DNA of 64,000 nucleotides from Candidatus Electrothrix scaldis (GCA_033584155.1 CP138355.1:1627501-1691500); one strand, 5' to 3'. Shown: positions 36,859-44,920, counted from the stretch's first letter. The notes: generated by a model not told the origin, from the letters alone. Numbers and translations: made by a program.

Positions 36859-37095
36859 ATGCAGGCAACCAGCAAAGATTTACGATTTCACACAAAAAAA
36901 ATCCTTGATGCGGCAAGGAGGGGCGAGGAAGTTGTCATCACCTTTCATGGAAAGCCATACGCGAAAATTGTTCCTCTCGACGAGCACAGAACAAAGGATA
37001 AACAGAACGAATTCTGCGGGATGTGGAAAGATCGGGAAGATATGAAGGATGTTGAAGGGTACGTCCGGCAACTCAGGAAGGGAAGGTCGTTTTGA
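36859..37095 (+). CDS. Phd/YefM-type antitoxin
   Basis: A 78-residue antitoxin with the MQATSKDLRFHTKKILDAARRGEEVVITFHGKP pattern of the Phd/YefM DNA-binding fold, followed by a toxin-neutralising C-terminal region (MWKDREDM). The frame is open upstream to 36778, but the ATG at 36859 has AAGGGGGAG in front of it and gives the family N-terminus. It overlaps the VapC-type toxin gene by 4 bp. Confidence 0.85.
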   Translation: MQATSKDLRFHTKKILDAARRGEEVVITFHGKPYAKIVPLDEHRTKDKQNEFCGMWKDREDMKDVEGYVRQLRKGRSF

Positions 37096-37475
37096 TTGTC
37101 GATACAGATGTGCTGATCTGGTACTCAAGGGGATATCAGAGTGCGATAGATCTTGTCCACAGTTTAGGTCGGTTTTCGCTGTCTGTGGTGACCTATATGG
37201 AAATTGTCCAAGGGGTGCGGAACAAACAGGAGCTCAGCGCCTTTCAGAAGGCATTGGGTATACTTAACGCACGGGTCATTCAGATTGACGAGCTGATCTC
37301 CACCAAAGCGATGTTCTATGTCGAGCAGTACGCGCTGAGTCATTCTATGGAACTGGCTGATGCTCTGATCGGTGCTTCAGCGGTGATCAGGCAGATGCCG
37401 CTGGTCACGGGAAACGAAAAGCATTATAAGCATCTGCCGGAAATTCAGATTCAGAAATTTTTGGTTAATGGTTGA
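37092..37475 (+). CDS. VapC-type PIN-domain toxin
   Basis: A 127-residue PIN-domain ribonuclease. The acidic residues are present in IVDTDVLIWY (D4, D6), TYMEIVQG (E), and SMELADALIG and TGNEKHY. It starts with TTG at 37092, overlapping the antitoxin stop (TTGA). PIN toxins cleave tRNA or rRNA; the antitoxin is the upstream Phd-type protein. Confidence 0.87.
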   Translation: MIVDTDVLIWYSRGYQSAIDLVHSLGRFSLSVVTYMEIVQGVRNKQELSAFQKALGILNARVIQIDELISTKAMFYVEQYALSHSMELADALIGASAVIRQMPLVTGNEKHYKHLPEIQIQKFLVNG

Positions 37476-37509
37476 TTGTGTGAGAATGCCCCTTGCGTCC
37501 TGGCAAGGT

Positions 37510-38337
37510 TCACCATTGCAGGGCCACAGCCCTTTTTCCGAGGATGTAATCATCAAAGATCGTTTTCGCTACAGCATCCTTTCCTGCCATTCCGGCACAA
37601 ACATGCAAGGGCAGCAGATGCTCCTCCCGTGGGTGACAGTAGTGCGCTCCTGGCGCTTTGTCCCATTGCATGAGACGTTCCTCTCGTTCTGCCTGTGATA
37701 ACGCACCATCTGTACAGGTTGCAATGATCCAGTCCTGGAAGCTGTCATTGGCTTCATCACGGGGCTTGCTTCCATCCCAAACAAATCCCATCATATTATG
37801 AAAGGAGAATCCTGAGCCGATCACCAGGATGTTCTCGCTCATCAGCTCGGTTAAGGCAGCTCCCAAGGCCAAATGGGCTGCTGGATCCAGGCCGCTGATC
37901 AGTGAAAGCTGGGTGCAGGGGATGTCGGCAGCAGGGTACATCAGTTTGAGTGGAATAAAGAGCCCGTGATCAAAACCGCGTTCATGGTCCAGCCTGTTTT
38001 CTCTCTTGTCCTGGGTGAGGAGTTGCTGGATTTTTTCTACAAGTTCAGGTGTGCCAGGAGCAGGGTAGGTGATGCGGTAGGATTCTTCAGGGAAACCATA
38101 GTAATCATAGAGCAGATCAGGTTTGGGAGCGCTCAGCAGCGTTGCTGTTTTTTCTTCCCAGTGGGCGCTGATCACCAGGATTGCCTCTGGTTTGCTGATT
38201 GAGGCAGGAAGCTTTTCCATAAATTCCACCATCGCGGCATGATTTGCATCCCCGAGCAGAGGAAGGGGGCCTCCTCCATGCGAGCAATAGATGATGGTTC
38301 CTTTTTTTTCTGATGTTGTGCTGGCGAACATGGACAT
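37510..38337 (-). CDS. LigB-family extradiol dioxygenase (DOPA 4,5-dioxygenase-like)
   Basis: The 275-residue protein has the class III extradiol ring-cleavage fold: SHGGGPLPLLGD (metal-binding His at about 20), ISAHWEE, DHGLFIPLKLMYP (second His) and SGFSFHNM. It resembles the YgiD group that opens DOPA or related catechols. No aromatic-degradation genes are nearby, so the physiological substrate is unknown. Convergent with the VapC-type gene. Confidence 0.85.
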   Translation of the reverse strand: MSMFASTTSEKKGTIIYCSHGGGPLPLLGDANHAAMVEFMEKLPASISKPEAILVISAHWEEKTATLLSAPKPDLLYDYYGFPEESYRITYPAPGTPELVEKIQQLLTQDKRENRLDHERGFDHGLFIPLKLMYPAADIPCTQLSLISGLDPAAHLALGAALTELMSENILVIGSGFSFHNMMGFVWDGSKPRDEANDSFQDWIIATCTDGALSQAEREERLMQWDKAPGAHYCHPREEHLLPLHVCAGMAGKDAVAKTIFDDYILGKRAVALQW

Positions 38338-38565
38338 TTCCCTGATTTTTTTCTGAGTTATTTATACATTATAGGAAGGTCTTTTGCGGAAAAAATCTGG
38401 TATTCCAGATGGTTTTTACTTCTGCTTGTTGTACTGCGTAACTTTATTATGGCAGGGAAGGGGGCTTGTGAACGGATCGGAAGAACCAACGAACAACGGC
38501 CTGAGATCATTGCGATCCCAGGCCGTAAAAAAAACTTTGTTCAGCCGAAAGCTCTACTGGTATTT

Positions 38566-38739
38566 TTACCACCAGCAAACGGTTTTATCGGCATCAAAAA
38601 TCTTTTTGACCAGCTCATCGTAATCCGGGCTCTCACCGTAGAGGTTGAACTCATCAGCATCACGATCACGGTTGAGAATGCCAACCAGTGTTTTTACATC
38701 ATCATTCGGCTCAGAACGATAGACCTGTAAAATTTTCAT
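38566..38739 (-). CDS. 57-residue small protein in the sulfur cluster
   Basis: An ORF with a strong ribosome-binding site (GAGGAGG about 7 bases before ATG) encodes MKILQVYRSEPNDDVKTLVG, then a charged helix with LNRDRDADEFNLYG and DYDELVKKIFDAD, ending TVCWW. It starts 18 bp after the second dsrE-like gene and is clearly part of that operon. The single Cys is two residues before the C-terminus, the position of redox or persulfide-carrying residues in DsrC-like carriers, but no family is assigned. Published YTD clusters also include short hypothetical genes. Confidence 0.6.
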   Translation of the reverse strand: MKILQVYRSEPNDDVKTLVGILNRDRDADEFNLYGESPDYDELVKKIFDADKTVCWW

Positions 38740-38757
38740 TGCGTATTCCTCCTCGTC

Positions 38758-39105
38758 CTATTCTGCACATGCAGGTGGTGGGGTCTTGGTCTGCTTGGGC
38801 AGGCCGTAGGGGATGATAAAGTCAGCATCACGCATTCTCTCACCCAAAGCTTCCAGGTCGATATTGGTCATCTCAACACCTTCAGGCAGGTCTTCTGGTG
38901 CATCGGTACCACAGCTCAATACCTCGCCCTCCATGTCGGCGATCCACATGATGTTTTCCGCCATGTACTCGGACATTTTCGGGAACTCACCGTTCATCAC
39001 AACCGGGTAACCGTAGTGATTCTCTACGGCAAGCCCAAGGGCAGAACGAATGCCGTCATTATACATACGGTTGGCAATCAGGATGTATACTTTTAATGAT
39101 TCCAT
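38758..39105 (-). CDS. DsrE-family sulfurtransferase-like protein (second copy)
   Basis: The 115-residue protein has the DsrE/F fold with a nucleotide-like start ESLKVYILIANRMYNDGIRSAL and a CGTDAP segment where the persulfide-carrying Cys of DsrE-type proteins would be (about residue 65), plus a second Cys at the C-terminus (PPACAE). DsrE-like proteins accept sulfane sulfur from TusA. It starts 12 bp after the first dsrE-like gene. Confidence 0.75.
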   Translation of the reverse strand: MESLKVYILIANRMYNDGIRSALGLAVENHYGYPVVMNGEFPKMSEYMAENIMWIADMEGEVLSCGTDAPEDLPEGVEMTNIDLEALGERMRDADFIIPYGLPKQTKTPPPACAE

Positions 39106-39117
39106 GTTGTAGGCTCC

Positions 39118-39450
39118 TTATAACACGATGTACTTACCGCATTCATCCAGCAGAGCGCCGTGGAATGCCTGGGTTCTCATCTGTTTTGCTGTCAGTCCTG
39201 CCGGAATGTCCATTTCAGAGTCATATCCTTCGCAGGTGTAGCTGTCAGCACAAATGGCAAGATTCTCTTCTCCACACAGTTCAGCAAGACCTTTGAAACG
39301 AGGATCTTTGGTCAGGTGGATGGATTTGTAGGTAAAGAAAATCATGGGCTTCTTGCCTGCCTTGTCAGCGGCTTCCGCTATGCCCACAACATGTGTCATG
39401 TTTTGCGGGGATGTTACAAAAATAGCAAGTTTATTCGGATCAGCAGCCAT
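39118..39450 (-). CDS. DsrE-family sulfurtransferase-like protein (first copy)
   Basis: A 110-residue DsrE/F-fold protein starting MAADPNKLAIFVTSPQNMTHVVG. Cysteines are at CGEENLAICADSYTCEG (three close together) and CGKYIVL near the end. The fold and the position after tusA suggest sulfur acceptance from TusA. With its downstream copy it may form a heteromer, as DsrE, DsrF and DsrH do. Confidence 0.75.
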   Translation of the reverse strand: MAADPNKLAIFVTSPQNMTHVVGIAEAADKAGKKPMIFFTYKSIHLTKDPRFKGLAELCGEENLAICADSYTCEGYDSEMDIPAGLTAKQMRTQAFHGALLDECGKYIVL

Positions 39451-39513
39451 CGGCCTTGTCCTCCTTCAGATACGTTATCAACGTATGCGCTTTTATATCA
39501 ACGTAAACAGAAA

Positions 39514-39771
39514 TTAACCTTTTTGAACGAAAAAGCTAATGTATCCTGTTTCTTCTTTCTCTCCGAGGTATTCGTGACCAGCACGAGCACACCAGCCGGG
39601 GATGTCGTTTCTTGAACCCGGATCTGTTCCGTCGATCTGCAGGATTTTGCCGGTATCGATTTTGCCAATCTCTTTTTTGGTGCGCAGCAGGGGCATGGGG
39701 CAGCTCAGTCCTTTTGCGTCGAGTACTGATGCAACATCCAATCCTTCAGGTGCAGTCTTTACGTCACTCAT
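39514..39771 (-). CDS. tusA: TusA-family sulfur carrier
   Basis: An 85-residue TusA fold: the active-site motif is CPMP within LDAKGLSCPMPLLRTKK, and the C-terminal half contains GSRNDIPGWCARAGH, which has an additional Cys common in respiratory TusA paralogues. It is a cytoplasmic persulfide shuttle between a membrane sulfur importer and DsrE-type acceptors. It is the first gene of the minus-strand operon, divergent from yedE. Confidence 0.88.
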   Translation of the reverse strand: MSDVKTAPEGLDVASVLDAKGLSCPMPLLRTKKEIGKIDTGKILQIDGTDPGSRNDIPGWCARAGHEYLGEKEETGYISFFVQKG

Positions 39772-40205
39772 TTGATTCTCCTACCGTGTTAAAAATAAAA
39801 AAATATGTACAGTACAGCCTAATATAATTTTGTCTGAAATGCCCTGAAACTGCGACGTTTCAGTTTTTCTTGTTGGAAAATAACTGTTTCATATAACGAA
39901 TAGGATCTCGTCTGTCAAGGGATTAATGCAAGTGGATTTCTTGGGTATTATTCTGTTAACCCATTGAAAGCCTGTTTAATATTTTGAATGTGGGATAGTT
40001 TTGCATCCCAGTTCCTTGAACGGTCTTGACAAAACCCCCTTGTACAGGTAAAGAAAGGCCTGATAAAAGGTCTGTTTGCTGTGTAACCTTATGCAAGGTA
40101 AATATTTTTTTGATCGAAATATAGGCCATTGGCCAGAGTTAATAGGACGAAACAGTATTAATTTTTGTCCAGCAAGAAGAATTTGAAGAGTGAGGAGATG
40201 TTTTT
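39772..40205. promoter_or_regulatory. Divergent control region of the sulfur cluster
   Basis: About 434 bases between tusA and the YedE-family gene. A hairpin with CTGAAAC/GTTTCAG followed by TTTTT lies at 39847-39872 on the plus strand, like a small terminator with no obvious gene in front. A TTGACA at 40026 lacks a good -10 partner. Promoters for both directions must be here, but I cannot place them. Confidence 0.5.
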
Positions 40206-41549
40206 ATGAATGAGTCTAGTTTGTTAGGCAAAGCAAGGGCGTTGTATAAACAGCTCTGCGAAACCGAATGGAACGCCAATATGACCGGCGTCCTTATCGC
40301 TATTTTGAGCATTTTGATTATGGTCTGGTGGCGCCCCTGGGGTGCGGTCGGTGCTATCCGTAACTGGGGTGATTGGATACTGTACGGCCTGAGTTTCGGA
40401 CACACGAAGGAACCGACAGCAGCGTTGTTCAGCTCCGGTTCCGTTATCGGTATCGGGTTTGTCGGCGGTTCCTTTCTTTCCGCCTGCCTTGGCGGTCAGT
40501 TCGCCTTCCGTTTTCCTCCGTACCGTGAGGTAGTGAAGGCCATTATTGCCGGTATTCTTATGGGCGTTGGTTCTGCTTTGGCCGGTGGTTGTAATGTAGG
40601 TGGTATGTATAATGCACTGGGTAACTTGGCTGCAAATGGTTTTTCCATGTGGCTCGGTATTGTGATCGGCGTTATCCTCGGGCTGTGGCTGCTCTATAAA
40701 GAAATGGAGTATATCACCTGGGGCTCAAGCGGATCCTGGACTGTTGAGGTCCCTCGTTTTGCCCAAACTTTGGTTGGACTTGGTGCCCTTGCCGCCTTGA
40801 TCTGGGGTGCATATCAGTACAGCGGATATGATGGGGATCATGATGTCGATTACGCAGCCTCTTTGTCCGGTATCCTGTTAATTGCTGCCGGTCTCGGTTA
40901 TTCCATGCATCGTGGGCGTTGGTGCATGATTCAGGGCTTCCGTGAGCCGCACATGACCGGTGACTGCACCTTGGCAAAATCTGTGGCCCTGTCTATCTTT
41001 ATCCTGGCTATCGGCGGTGCTGTTGTAAAATTCGCAGTGCCGTACAGCAATGAGGGCGTGCCTGTTCTGGCACCTGTGAACTATGTGCGCGGAACCTTTG
41101 GTTGGGTTGGTATTGTTGGTGGTTTTTTGTTCGGGCTGGGCGGTATGCTGGCTGGCGGCTGCGGGTCAGGTACCCTCTGGCGCGTGGGCGAAGGCCAGAT
41201 CAAGCTCTGGATTGTGGTGCCCTTCTTCGGTATTGCCAATGCCCTGATGGATAAATGGTTCAAGGGGATGGAGTTTGAGATCGGAGGAGCAAAATTGAAC
41301 GATCTGATGGTTCAGGCTAAATTAGGCCTCATCGGTTACGATGTCGAGGAAATTCGGGAGGCCATTGAGGATGCTGAAACCATCACTATTACGGGTATTG
41401 AGAAGGCTGGTTACCTGGGTAAATATATCTACATGCCTGATGCTATGGGATATGGCTGGACCCTTGGTCTGATCGCCCTGAGCATGGCAGTATGGTACAT
41501 CATTGTTACCTGGAACGAGGACAGTAATAAGCTGATCGTCCCCATGTGA
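40206..41549 (+). CDS. YeeE/YedE-family sulfur transporter
   Basis: YeeE/YedE proteins import thiosulfate or other sulfur species using a relay of conserved Cys. The 447-residue protein has about ten transmembrane segments in two homologous halves, each with a characteristic motif: ALAGGCNVGGM in the first and MLAGGCGSGTLWR in the second. The pairing with TusA and two DsrE-like proteins matches the YTD cluster seen in sulfur-disproportionating bacteria. Followed by its own terminator. Confidence 0.88.
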   Translation: MNESSLLGKARALYKQLCETEWNANMTGVLIAILSILIMVWWRPWGAVGAIRNWGDWILYGLSFGHTKEPTAALFSSGSVIGIGFVGGSFLSACLGGQFAFRFPPYREVVKAIIAGILMGVGSALAGGCNVGGMYNALGNLAANGFSMWLGIVIGVILGLWLLYKEMEYITWGSSGSWTVEVPRFAQTLVGLGALAALIWGAYQYSGYDGDHDVDYAASLSGILLIAAGLGYSMHRGRWCMIQGFREPHMTGDCTLAKSVALSIFILAIGGAVVKFAVPYSNEGVPVLAPVNYVRGTFGWVGIVGGFLFGLGGMLAGGCGSGTLWRVGEGQIKLWIVVPFFGIANALMDKWFKGMEFEIGGAKLNDLMVQAKLGLIGYDVEEIREAIEDAETITITGIEKAGYLGKYIYMPDAMGYGWTLGLIALSMAVWYIIVTWNEDSNKLIVPM

Positions 41550-41576
41550 TGTCTCGCTGATCCAACGGTGTTTTTT

Positions 41577-41617
41577 AAGGTCGCAATATCCAGGCGGGTA
41601 TTGCGGCCTTTTTTTAT
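41577..41617 (+). terminator. Intrinsic terminator of the YedE-family gene
   Basis: GGTCGCAATA pairs with TATTGCGGCC, followed by TTTTTTT. Confidence 0.9.
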
Positions 41618-41656
41618 AGAGATGAATGATGCTGTCACGAAGAATATTTGGTAGAG

Positions 41657-42256
41657 ATGAAGCAAAGAGAAATTTTACGAAAAGAACGACTTGCTGCGCG
41701 GGATCAGTTGGAAGCAAGCCAGCGTCGAAGCAAGAGCGAGCATATACAGGCACGGCTCCTTGAACAGCCGATTATACATGATGCAGGGCACCTCTTTATC
41801 TATGTTCATTTTCGCAGTGAGGTGGAAACCCTGCGTCTGATTGAGCACTGTCTCGCCGCAGGAAAAAAAGTTTCCGTCCCGGTGACCCTGCGTAAAGAAT
41901 CACGGCTCCTGGCTGTGCAGCTTACTGATCCGACAACACAGCTGGCACCGGGCTGCTTCGGAATACTGGAGCCGACAGCAGAGCAGATTGCCCGGGCCAC
42001 CATTGATCCGGCAGATATTGAGGCTGTTCTTGTGCCGGGCTCGGTTTTTGATTCCTACGGCGGCCGGCTGGGATATGGAGGGGGGTATTATGATCGTTTT
42101 CTGACCCAGGATGCTCCTCAGGCCCGGCGGATCGGGTTGGCCTATTCTTTGCAAATGGTTGAGCAGGTGCCGATGGAGGCGCATGACCAATATATGGATA
42201 TACTTATTACTGAACAGCAGATATATGACTGCAGAAACCTGCGGGAGGGGATGTGA
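41657..42256 (+). CDS. 5-formyltetrahydrofolate cyclo-ligase
   Basis: The enzyme converts 5-formyl-THF to methenyl-THF with ATP. The 199-residue product has the family signatures: RxERLAARDQL near the start, HFRSEVETLRLIEHCLAAGKKVSVP, and VPGSVFDSYGGRLGYGGGYYDRFL (the C-terminal G-rich motif). The frame is open from a TTG at 41648; ATG at 41657 is more likely. The stop overlaps the next gene's ATG by one base, implying coupling. Confidence 0.93.
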   Translation: MKQREILRKERLAARDQLEASQRRSKSEHIQARLLEQPIIHDAGHLFIYVHFRSEVETLRLIEHCLAAGKKVSVPVTLRKESRLLAVQLTDPTTQLAPGCFGILEPTAEQIARATIDPADIEAVLVPGSVFDSYGGRLGYGGGYYDRFLTQDAPQARRIGLAYSLQMVEQVPMEAHDQYMDILITEQQIYDCRNLREGM

Positions 42257-43323
42257 TGCGGAAAACAGGAGTGTATAGAGATAATCTCTTTTTGGAGCAT
42301 CAGACCAGTAGCAGCCACCCGGACTCACCGGATCGCTTGCGGATTATTTATGAGGTCCTGGATAATGGTCACACCGCAGACAATTTTATTTTTCCCGATT
42401 TTAAACCGGTCTCGGATGAGATTCTCCATATGAATCATTCTCCGATCATGGTGGATCGGGTAGCATCAACAAAGGGCCGGGGGATTGAGTATCTGGATTC
42501 TGATACCCAGACCTCAGCCCGTTCCTATGAAGCAGCCTGTCTTGCTGCCGGTGCCCTGATAGACGGTATTGCCCGTATTAACCGAGGGGAGCTGGATAAT
42601 GCCTTTTGTCTGGTGCGTCCTCCAGGGCATCACGCAGAGTGGGGTGAGTCTGGTGGCTTCTGTCTCTTTAATAATGTGGCAATAGCTGCGCGCTGGGCCA
42701 TGCAGGAGCTTGGGATGCAGCGTATCCTGATTTTGGATTGGGATCTGCATCACGGTAACGGCACCCAGAATAGTTTTTATGATAGCGATAAGGTGCTGTA
42801 TCTCTCCAGTCATCAATATCCTTTTTTTCCGGGCACCGGGGCTTTTCCAGAGATAGGGAATGGCGATGGGGAAGGATTTACTTTTAATATCCCGCTTGCC
42901 GGTGGGGAAGGGGATATGGAGTTCGCTCGGATCGTGAATGAATTGGTCGTTCCTCTAGCCCGAGCGTACCAGCCTGAACTGATTTTGATCTCCTGCGGTT
43001 TTGACATACATAGTGATGATCCCTTAGGGGGAATGAAGGTTACATCGGCTGGTTTTGCCTGGATGACCCGCCAGCTGATCGCTGTGGCTGAGGAAGTCTG
43101 TCAGGGAAAGATATTATTTACTCTGGAAGGAGGATATGATCTGGGAGCCATGCGGGATGGAAGTCTTGCTGTATTGGCAGAACTGTGTGGAAAGGAACTC
43201 AGGTGCGGATACCATACGAATCTTTCCGATGAGGAGGCAGCCCAGTTTGCCTCTTCAGCAGTGCCCTGTCAGGCTTTGGATTATATTCTTGATATTGTCA
43301 GGCATTACTGGGAAAAGATCTAG
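42256..43323 (+). CDS. Histone deacetylase-superfamily amidohydrolase
   Basis: The 355-residue protein is an arginase/deacetylase-fold amidohydrolase with zinc site DWDLHHGNGT, CGFDIHSDDPLGG and the GGYDLGAM motif. PPGHHAEW supplies the catalytic His pair. Bacterial members deacetylate acetylpolyamines, acetoin-pathway intermediates or unknown amides. A GTG at 42253 is an alternative start. Cotranscribed with the folate gene, but a functional link is unclear. Confidence 0.88.
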   Translation: MRKTGVYRDNLFLEHQTSSSHPDSPDRLRIIYEVLDNGHTADNFIFPDFKPVSDEILHMNHSPIMVDRVASTKGRGIEYLDSDTQTSARSYEAACLAAGALIDGIARINRGELDNAFCLVRPPGHHAEWGESGGFCLFNNVAIAARWAMQELGMQRILILDWDLHHGNGTQNSFYDSDKVLYLSSHQYPFFPGTGAFPEIGNGDGEGFTFNIPLAGGEGDMEFARIVNELVVPLARAYQPELILISCGFDIHSDDPLGGMKVTSAGFAWMTRQLIAVAEEVCQGKILFTLEGGYDLGAMRDGSLAVLAELCGKELRCGYHTNLSDEEAAQFASSAVPCQALDYILDIVRHYWEKI

Positions 43324-43329
43324 CTTTCA

Positions 43330-43357
43330 TCTCGGCCTCTCGGGCCGAGATAATAAA
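43330..43357 (+). repeat. Hairpin repeat ending in GATAATAAA (copy 2)
   Basis: TCTCGGCC-TCTC-GGGCCGAGA followed by TAATAAA, nearly identical to 10597-10625. Outer CTTTCA/TGAAAG arms extend the stem. Confidence 0.65.
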
Positions 43358-43429
43358 GCCTGAAAGTGAACTTGGCCGGTTTTATTTTGCCGACCACGTT
43401 CATATAAAACGTACTATATAACGTATGAG

Positions 43430-43453
43430 AAAGGGGACGTTCAGTCCCCTTTT
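43430..43453 (+). terminator. Intrinsic terminator after the deacetylase-like gene
   Basis: AAAGGGGAC and GTCCCCTTTT form a hairpin with a GTTCA loop ending in a T-run. Confidence 0.75.
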
Positions 43454-43671
43454 GCTTTGCTCCTTCCTTGCTTTTTCGCTCTATCTTTCTTCCTCCGTAC
43501 TTTGCCTTGGATGAACCAGGTATTCGACAGCTCTTCTTGTCGAGTTTTTCTGGATTGATCGTATCTTTCTGATGTCACATGTATATTTTTTACCCATTTT
43601 CAAATGGAGAAAGATAATAATTTATTTCAAGGGTAACGAGCTTGTTTCTTTCGTTATATGAACTTTTTTTC

Positions 43672-43700
43672 TTGACGCTTGCTGGCAGTGTGGGTATATT
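43672..43700 (+). promoter_or_regulatory. Sigma-70 promoter upstream of the riboswitch
   Basis: TTGACG at 43672-43677, a spacer of exactly 17 bases, then TATATT at 43695-43700. This is close to the consensus and drives a leader of about 240 bases to the ORF at 43950. Confidence 0.75.
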
Positions 43701-43847
43701 TTATACATCAAGGGTGAGGAAGAAAAAGAGTCCGAGAGAAAAAATCATAACCGGACATAATCATGCACCTCGCCTGTCTTTCATCATAACAATGAGGCAA
43801 CGAACGCTTTAAGCGGTTGCCCAGCTTTTCTGGTTGGCACCAGAAAG

Positions 43848-43923
43848 TTGATAAAGCCACAGCCGTCGTGAGACGGTGTCGGAAAGCCACGGGTCTCCAG
43901 CGGGGAGATAGCCGGGTCGCCTA
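43848..43923 (+). ncRNA. GEMM-like cyclic dinucleotide riboswitch
   Basis: A structured leader between the promoter and the 59-codon ORF. GCCGTC-GTGA-GACGGT is a hairpin capped by a GNRA tetraloop, as in GEMM-I. It is followed by GGAAAGCCACGGGTCTCC, a second hairpin with GGGGAGATAGCCGGG, and then a G/C-rich closing segment. The AAAGCC and ACGGGTCT...AGATAGCCGGG elements match the class that binds c-di-GMP or 3',3'-cGAMP. The segment preceding the first hairpin (GATAAAGCC) has A where Vc2 has G20, compatible with the GEMM-Ib (cGAMP) variant, though this alignment is by eye. Two other hairpins lie just upstream (43805-43847). Confidence 0.65.
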
Positions 43924-43949
43924 CTTTTCCCCCTTACCAGGAGGTTGTT

Positions 43950-44129
43950 ATGAACACTCCACACATATTTTCCACTTGTATTGCCCGTATTATTGATTGG
44001 TCAATACGTCTTTTGAGACGCTTTCGTTCATATGGAAGCGGACATTTTTCTTCAGAATTAGTTCCAGCTTTTACTTTTCATCAGGGCAAGCCTGTTCCTG
44101 TTCGTGTTGATATCAGAAGGTTCCGGTAA
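43950..44129 (+). CDS. 59-residue protein controlled by the GEMM-like riboswitch
   Basis: ATG at 43950 has AGGAGG seven bases upstream, directly after the riboswitch. The product is basic, with a hydrophobic/amphipathic helix (STCIARIIDWSIRLLRRF, about residues 8-25) followed by a C-terminal part with VPVRVDIRRFR. It has no recognisable family. The combination of promoter, riboswitch, strong ribosome-binding site and small ORF argues that it is translated, despite its length. It lies 128 bases before the PIN-domain gene. Confidence 0.6.
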   Translation: MNTPHIFSTCIARIIDWSIRLLRRFRSYGSGHFSSELVPAFTFHQGKPVPVRVDIRRFR

Positions 44130-44257
44130 GATTTTTAGAGAAGTTTTCTGAAAATAATTCCGGTAGGTGACCTGCTTCAGGATGAGGATCCTGATGAACG
44201 CAACCCGTCTGCGTAGCCCTTGTGTAGCTGGGGAAAGAGAGAGTGAAGAGGTAATAT

Positions 44258-44686
44258 ATGAATGTCTATTTGGATAATTGTTGTATGAACAGGCTGTTCG
44301 ATGATCAGTCAGACCGCCGTATCCGTTTTGAATCCGAGGCTGTGAAATTGATTCTGTCGCTTTGTGAACAGCGGCGTTGGCATAATGTTGCCCAGTTTGA
44401 GATAGATCAGATTCCTGATGAGGACAGAAGGAAGAAAATGCAATTGCTTTGTAAGCAGTCCGATGATGTCATCACCATAGACAGGAGTATATCGGCACGG
44501 GCAAAGGAATTGGAGAAAAAAGGAATCCAGGCCTTTGATGCGCTGCATCTGGCCTGTGCAGAGGATGGTGCCGATGTCTTTTTGACTGTAGATGATAAGC
44601 TGCTCAAGCAGGCATTGCGCATTGAGGATTTGAAGGTGCCGGTCAACAACCCGGTTGTATGGCTTATAACAGAGGAATTGGTATGA
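44258..44686 (+). CDS. PIN-domain protein
   Basis: A 142-residue PIN-like nuclease. NVYLDNCCMNR supplies the first Asp, AFDALHLACAEDGADVFLTVDD the remaining acidic residues. This group often starts with (V/L)YLDNCC and occurs with a small partner gene. The partner here is probably the downstream 62-residue protein, which overlaps by 4 bp. Confidence 0.75.
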   Translation: MNVYLDNCCMNRLFDDQSDRRIRFESEAVKLILSLCEQRRWHNVAQFEIDQIPDEDRRKKMQLLCKQSDDVITIDRSISARAKELEKKGIQAFDALHLACAEDGADVFLTVDDKLLKQALRIEDLKVPVNNPVVWLITEELV

Positions 44687-44871
44687 AGATAGTAGATGGC
44701 AAAGTACAATGGGCAGGACTTGAGGCTGGCTGTAGAAATATCAGTACGATAGAATTAATTCGTTATCTCCAGAAAGTTGACAGTGGTTCCGGGGATTATG
44801 TACAGGATCGGCAGGAATGGCAACAGGAGTACACTGTTGATATGCTGCTTGGTGCTGTCGATCAAGGGTAG
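44683..44871 (+). CDS. Small protein coupled to the PIN-domain gene
   Basis: The 62-residue product (MKIVDGKVQWAGLEAGCRN start) overlaps the PIN gene by ATGA. It is acidic toward the C-terminus and likely an antitoxin or regulator, but it has no family I recognise. The frame is open upstream to 44659, but ATG at 44683 is the coupled start. A strong terminator follows. Confidence 0.6.
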   Translation: MKIVDGKVQWAGLEAGCRNISTIELIRYLQKVDSGSGDYVQDRQEWQQEYTVDMLLGAVDQG

Positions 44872-44879
44872 GAGGAAGG

Positions 44880-44920
44880 GGCCGCCTCCTGTACCGTGTA
44901 GCAGGAGGCGGTCTTTTTTT
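44880..44920 (+). terminator. Intrinsic terminator after the PIN gene pair
   Basis: GCCGCCTCCTG pairs with CAGGAGGCGG, followed by TTTTTTT. Confidence 0.93.

Noticed and set aside
38501-38545. Inverted repeat with CGGCCTG as a terminator of the minus-strand sulfur operon
   Set aside because: The T-run is on the wrong side of the stem for the minus strand.
39847-39872. Terminator-like hairpin in the divergent sulfur region as a small RNA end
   Set aside because: No promoter or conserved RNA structure was found upstream on the plus strand, so I mention it only within the control region.
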